From: Vibrio cholerae
GTDB taxonomy: Bacteria > Actinomycetota > Actinomycetes > Actinomycetales > Micrococcaceae
Assembly (NCBI GenBank): GCA_009728235.1
Contig: WNZI01000003.1
Span: 62,001 to 126,000 of the forward strand
Direction: 5' to 3'
DNA: 64,000 bases
Part shown: positions 60,934-64,000 of the stretch, one piece after another
Position numbering within the stretch: position 1 is the stretch's first letter
How the letters are laid out: the number at the start of each line of letters is the position of its first letter
The notes under the pieces: generated by a model
Seen by the model: only the letters and a program-made list of their open reading frames with translations
Told to the model about the DNA's origin: nothing
The model's database searches: none
Position numbers and translations under genes: made by a program

Positions 60934-61422
60934 CTATGGCCTCAATTCGATGACCGTCTTACCGATGCGGATGGGTACGCCCGGTTCGACGGGCAGCGCG
61001 CGCGTGAGCTGGGTTCCTGCGAGATAGGTTCCGTTCGTGGAACCGAGGTCCTCGATGAACCAGCGGCTGCCCTGGGGGAACAGGCGTGCGTGCCGGCCGG
61101 AGGCGTAGTCGTCCTCGAGGATGAGCGTCGCCTCCTGGGCGCGGCCGAGCAGGATCGGGCTCGCCGCAAGGTCCAGGGTGGTCCCCGTCAGGGGCCCCTC
61201 GGTGACGACCAGGCGACGTGCTGACGTCTTCGTGGGTGCGGGCTCCTCCGCGAGGTCCGGGTTCTTGCGGATCTCCCTGGCCGACGGCGTGCCGACCTTG
61301 TTCCGGCGCCCGACGACGAGGTCCCGCCGCAGGGCTCCGACCGTGCTGAGCACGAGGACCCACAACAGGATGAGGAAGCCGAAACGCAGGAGCGTGACGG
61401 TGAGTTCGCCGGCCTCGCTCAT
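60934..61422 (-). CDS. fhaB: FHA domain protein FhaB (FipA)
   Basis: The ATG at 61422 overlaps the fhaA stop and gives 162 residues. An N-terminal membrane helix (TLLRFGFLILLWVLVLSTVG) leads to a basic linker and an FHA domain with phosphothreonine-binding residues in ILLGRAQEA, SGRHARLF and LGSTNGTYLAG. It reads phosphorylated Thr on partners of the kinases, connecting to FtsZ and FtsQ in mycobacteria. Confidence 0.92.
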   Translation of the reverse strand: MSEAGELTVTLLRFGFLILLWVLVLSTVGALRRDLVVGRRNKVGTPSAREIRKNPDLAEEPAPTKTSARRLVVTEGPLTGTTLDLAASPILLGRAQEATLILEDDYASGRHARLFPQGSRWFIEDLGSTNGTYLAGTQLTRALPVEPGVPIRIGKTVIELRP

Positions 61423-62159
61423 CGCTGGCCACTCCCGCCCTGCGTGGGGACGAGGCGAAAGGTCAGGCGTGAGCGCCCCATCGTGATGGTCGAGCCGTCC
61501 GTCAGTTCGGCCTGCCCGTTGACGCGCTGCCCGTTGACGTAGCTCCCGTTGGTCGAACCGAGATCCACGGCGTAGGTCCGACCGTTCTCGGTGCGGATCT
61601 CGAGGTGGCGCCGGGAGACCCCGGTGTCGTCGACGAGGATGTCGGCTTCCGACGAGCGACCGAGCACGATGGTGCCGGAATTGATCGAGTAGCGCTGACC
61701 GTCGATCTCGAGGATGGGCTGGTACCGCGTGGGCTGGCGTCGTGGGACCGCCGGTGCGGCCGGACCGGCCGGCCGGCGGGGGGCTGACTGCTTCTCGATG
61801 GAGGAGTCGATCTCGAAGACGCCGGACTTCAGGTCGGGATCGTGCTCGAAGGAGACCCGGACGGGCCCCTGCAGGCTGTACTGCTGGCTGTTGACGTGGG
61901 CGATCACGACGTCGCAGAGTTCCTCGGCGAGGGCGGATCCCCACTGCTGGGCGAGCTCGAAGTCGGAGTCGGACAGTCGGGCCGTGAAGACGTTGGGAGC
62001 AAGGGTGCGGCCCTGGGCGAGGACGAGCGACCGGTTGTCGAGTTCCTTGCGGAGAGCACTTGCGATCTCGAGGGGCTGTACCTGGGAGCGGGAGCCCGTG
62101 GTGAAGGCACCCCGGACCAGTTTTTCGAGTCCGCGTTCCACGTTGTCGAGAATGCCCAT
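61419..62159 (-). CDS. fhaA: FHA domain protein FhaA with DUF3662
   Basis: The ATG at 62159 follows GGAGGAGCGGACG and gives 246 residues. The N-terminal DUF3662 domain reads ILDNVERGLEKLVRGAFTTG and ALRKELDNRSLVLAQGRTLA. A Pro/Arg-rich linker follows, then a C-terminal FHA domain with VLGRSSEADILVDDTGVSRR and DLGSTNGSYVNGQRVNGQ. FhaA binds the phosphorylated pseudokinase domain of mycobacterial MurJ, and this genome encodes a matching protein beside murJ. It heads the operon of seven genes down to pknB. Confidence 0.94.
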   Translation of the reverse strand: MGILDNVERGLEKLVRGAFTTGSRSQVQPLEIASALRKELDNRSLVLAQGRTLAPNVFTARLSDSDFELAQQWGSALAEELCDVVIAHVNSQQYSLQGPVRVSFEHDPDLKSGVFEIDSSIEKQSAPRRPAGPAAPAVPRRQPTRYQPILEIDGQRYSINSGTIVLGRSSEADILVDDTGVSRRHLEIRTENGRTYAVDLGSTNGSYVNGQRVNGQAELTDGSTITMGRSRLTFRLVPTQGGSGQR

Positions 62160-62487
62160 CGTCCGCTCCTCCCTCCGTTGCACCGTGGTTTTCGACCTGT
62201 CAGCAGGACGCCGTGGTCCGCTTTCCTGCCCGGAGGACGGCATGGTCCAGCCGGGTAGGTTTCATCCGATACTACTGGGAGCCTCCGGGAATGAGCTCCA
62301 GGCAGGCGTCCGGAGGATTACTTTGTCCTAACGATCACCGGTGGCGCGGCGCCTCCCGCGACGTGTCCGGATCCGCCTGTGCCACCTCACCGGTGCCCTG
62401 TTTAGGTGAATGCCACCGAGCTCGGCTATGCTTGTCTCTGCTGTTCACAACACGGGCGCGCTGCGCCTCGGGTTGGAATCTCGAATT
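62160..62487. promoter_or_regulatory. Divergent spacer of fhaA operon and tRNA-Leu
   Basis: These 328 nt separate fhaA (minus) from tRNA-Leu (plus). A TATGCT at 62427-62432 is a plausible -10 for the tRNA, with only a weak TTTAGG far upstream. The fhaA promoter is not obvious. No gene is credible here. Confidence 0.4.
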
Positions 62488-62569
62488 GCGCGAGTGGCGG
62501 AACGGCAGACGCGCTGGCTTCAGGTGCCAGTATCCGAAAGGGTGTGGGGGTTCAAATCCCCCTCGCGCA
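62488..62569 (+). tRNA. tRNA-Leu (anticodon CAG)
   Basis: An 82-nt type II tRNA has GCGCGAG/CTCGCGC acceptor arms, the anticodon arm GGCTTCAGGTGCC with anticodon CAG, a long variable arm, and the T arm GGTTCAAATCC. The discriminator is A, and CCA is not encoded. Confidence 0.97.
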
Positions 62570-62581
62570 CAGTGCAGGACA

Positions 62582-62612
62582 GAAGAAGGACCTCCTCCGG
62601 GGGTCCTTCTTC
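62582..62612 (+). terminator. Hairpin terminator after tRNA-Leu
   Basis: An 11-bp stem (GAAGAAGGACC and complement) 13 nt after the tRNA, with a G/C-rich loop. The following TCTGCG is only partly T-rich, so efficiency is uncertain. Confidence 0.6.
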
Positions 62613-62661
62613 TGCGTCACGGCCATGGCGGTGCGGCAGCAGGCCTTCGGGGCCCGATGAG

Positions 62662-64000
62662 TCAGCGGAAGTCGCGGGACTTCGTGGTGGCCCTGAGCTG
62701 CAGGATCTCGATGCGGTCAGCGACGACATTGACGACTCCCTCGGATGAGCGTTCCAGGACACCCCGCACGATCACGCTGCTGGCTTCCCGTGCCACGCGT
62801 CGGTATCGCTGCCAGACTCCTACCGAGCAGATGACGTTCACGAGCCCCGTCTCGTCCTCCAGGTTCATGAACGTGATGCCGCTCGCGGTTGCCGGCCGTT
62901 GCCGGTGGGTCACGACTCCCGCCACCTCGATCCGCCGCCCCGATTCGGCTGTCTTCAACTCCAGCGCCGTCAGGGCACCACGGCGTGTGAGCCTGTTCCT
63001 GGCATGGCGTACGGGGTGGTCGTCCGGAGTGATACCGGTGGACCACAGATCCGATCCGACCTTGTCGATGTCCGAGAGTTCGGGCATCAGCGGGGGCTGG
63101 ATGTACACGGCGGTTCCCTGGATCTGGCCCTCCCGCTCGGTGGATGCCGGTCCGGCGTTCCACAGCGCCTCGCGGCGGCTCAGGCCCATCGAATCGAAGG
63201 CGCCCGATGCTGCCAGTGCTTCCAGCTGCCCGGCGTTGACGCCCGTGCGTCGGGCGAGGTCGGGCATGTCCTCGTAGGGTCCGTTCCGGTCCCGCTCCGC
63301 GACGATCTTCTCGGCGAGTTTCACGCCGAGCGATTCCACGCTGGCGAGACCGAGTCGCACGGCGTAGTTGCCGTCCCGGCGGTGGACGCCGGAATCGAAG
63401 GGCGTGTCCTGGTCGAAGTAGCCCACGGGAGGCTGCTCGTCCTCGGTGCAGCAGTCCATCCCGGTGGTCCGACCGCGAGGGTCGTCCGGAGGGTGAAAGC
63501 CCTCGAGGGGTTCGAGGTCCGCATGCACACCGGAATGCAGGATGTCCGGCCGCAGGACGACGGCTCCGTGTCGCCGTGCATCCGCCACGAGCGTCTGGGG
63601 TGAGTAGAACCCCATGGGCTGGGCCCGCAGGAGCGAGGCGAGGAAGGCGCCCGGATAGTGCAGCCGTAGCCACGCACTGACGTAGACCAGCAGAGCGAAG
63701 CTGATCGAGTGGCTCTCCGCGAAGCCGAAGTTCGCGAAGGCGTGGATCTTGGTGTAGATGGTGTCCGCGACGTCGCCGGTGATCCCGTTGGCTTCCATCC
63801 CCTCGTACAGCTTGGCCTTGAGGGAGTCGATCCGCTCCTCGCCCCGCTTGGATCCCATGGCACGCCGCAGGAGGTCGGCATCGGCGCCGGTGCAGCCTCC
63901 CACCACCATGGCCATCTGCATGAGCTGTTCCTGGAAGAGCGGCACTCCGAGGGTCCGTTCGAGGACCGGTTTGAGGGCGGGATGGATGTACCGCACCTCT
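62662..64000 (-). CDS. dnaE2: Error-prone DNA polymerase DnaE2 (ImuC), N-terminus beyond window
   Basis: The frame is open to the window edge and lacks its beginning. At least 446 residues of the C-terminal two fifths are visible. They include the fingers and thumb parts LGVPLFQEQLMQMAMVVGGC, LLRRAMGSKRGEERIDSLKA, NFGFAESHSISFALLVYVSA, and GVFAD-like LRPDILHSGVHADL, then a helix-hairpin-helix region and an OB-fold end. The segment ESHSISFALLVYVSAWLRLH is typical of DnaE2, and the protein ends without the acidic C-terminal tail of DnaE1. The enzyme acts with ImuA'/ImuB in mutagenic lesion bypass after DNA damage. The partners are not in the window. Confidence 0.9.
   Translation of the reverse strand, partial: EVRYIHPALKPVLERTLGVPLFQEQLMQMAMVVGGCTGADADLLRRAMGSKRGEERIDSLKAKLYEGMEANGITGDVADTIYTKIHAFANFGFAESHSISFALLVYVSAWLRLHYPGAFLASLLRAQPMGFYSPQTLVADARRHGAVVLRPDILHSGVHADLEPLEGFHPPDDPRGRTTGMDCCTEDEQPPVGYFDQDTPFDSGVHRRDGNYAVRLGLASVESLGVKLAEKIVAERDRNGPYEDMPDLARRTGVNAGQLEALAASGAFDSMGLSRREALWNAGPASTEREGQIQGTAVYIQPPLMPELSDIDKVGSDLWSTGITPDDHPVRHARNRLTRRGALTALELKTAESGRRIEVAGVVTHRQRPATASGITFMNLEDETGLVNVICSVGVWQRYRRVAREASSVIVRGVLERSSEGVVNVVADRIEILQLRATTKSRDFR

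Noticed and set aside
62488-62661. tRNA-Leu as an attachment site for an integrated element
   Set aside because: No integrase gene and no duplicated tRNA 3' end was seen on either side within the window.

Overview
The window comes from the chromosome of a high-GC actinobacterium, most probably Micrococcaceae close to Arthrobacter. It is the replication-origin neighbourhood. rpmH, dnaA, dnaN, gnd, recF, a DciA-like gene, gyrB and gyrA are in the canonical order, with rnpA, yidD, yidC, a khpB/jag-type gene, rsmG, parA and parB on one side and the conserved actinobacterial ppiA, rhomboid, crgA, sortase, pabA, pknB, pknA, pbpA, rodA, pstP, fhaB, fhaA block on the other. Mycothiol genes (ino1, mshA), FHA proteins and PASTA kinases support the actinobacterial assignment. 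No prophage, insertion sequence or CRISPR array was seen.

Layout. 1-6.4 kb is a signalling region on the minus strand: a response regulator cut by the window edge, a membrane GGDEF-EAL protein, and an RsbQ-type alpha/beta hydrolase coupled to a PAS-GGDEF-EAL gene. 6.4-10.6 kb holds an FAD oxidoreductase, a FemX-type aminoacyltransferase and a GT87 glycosyltransferase. 10.8-19 kb holds ino1, a MerR/DUF2306 divergent pair, fhs, a phosphatase-like gene, mshA, an unrecognised small locus and a DUF418 membrane protein. 19-26.8 kb holds a histidine phosphatase, pcnA, a Nudix hydrolase, murJ, a separate pseudokinase-like membrane protein, trxB and trxA. 26.8-31.2 kb is the chromosome segregation locus: a 1.8-kb stretch without a credible gene that carries parS sites, then parB and parA. 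31.2-46.4 kb is the rsmG-to-gyrA origin core. 46.5-62.2 kb carries two tRNA genes, several envelope genes and the pknB-fhaA cell-wall signalling operon. tRNA-Leu and the 3' part of an error-prone polymerase gene close the window.

The genes form coherent groups: replication initiation and its control (dnaA, DnaA-box clusters, dnaN, gyrase), segregation (parABS), protein export and membrane insertion (yidC), and peptidoglycan synthesis with its Ser/Thr kinase control (murJ, pseudokinase, femX, pknA/B, pbpA, rodA, pstP, fhaA/B, crgA).

Five minus-strand genes are broken by single missing bases, eight in total: the PAS-GGDEF-EAL gene (3), parB (2), pknB (1), pknA (1) and rodA (1). Adding one base at each point restores a full-length gene. 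In parB the missing base also completes a perfect parS palindrome. I read most of these as sequence errors or very recent lesions rather than biology. The apparent PknA-PknB fusion in the raw sequence is one consequence.
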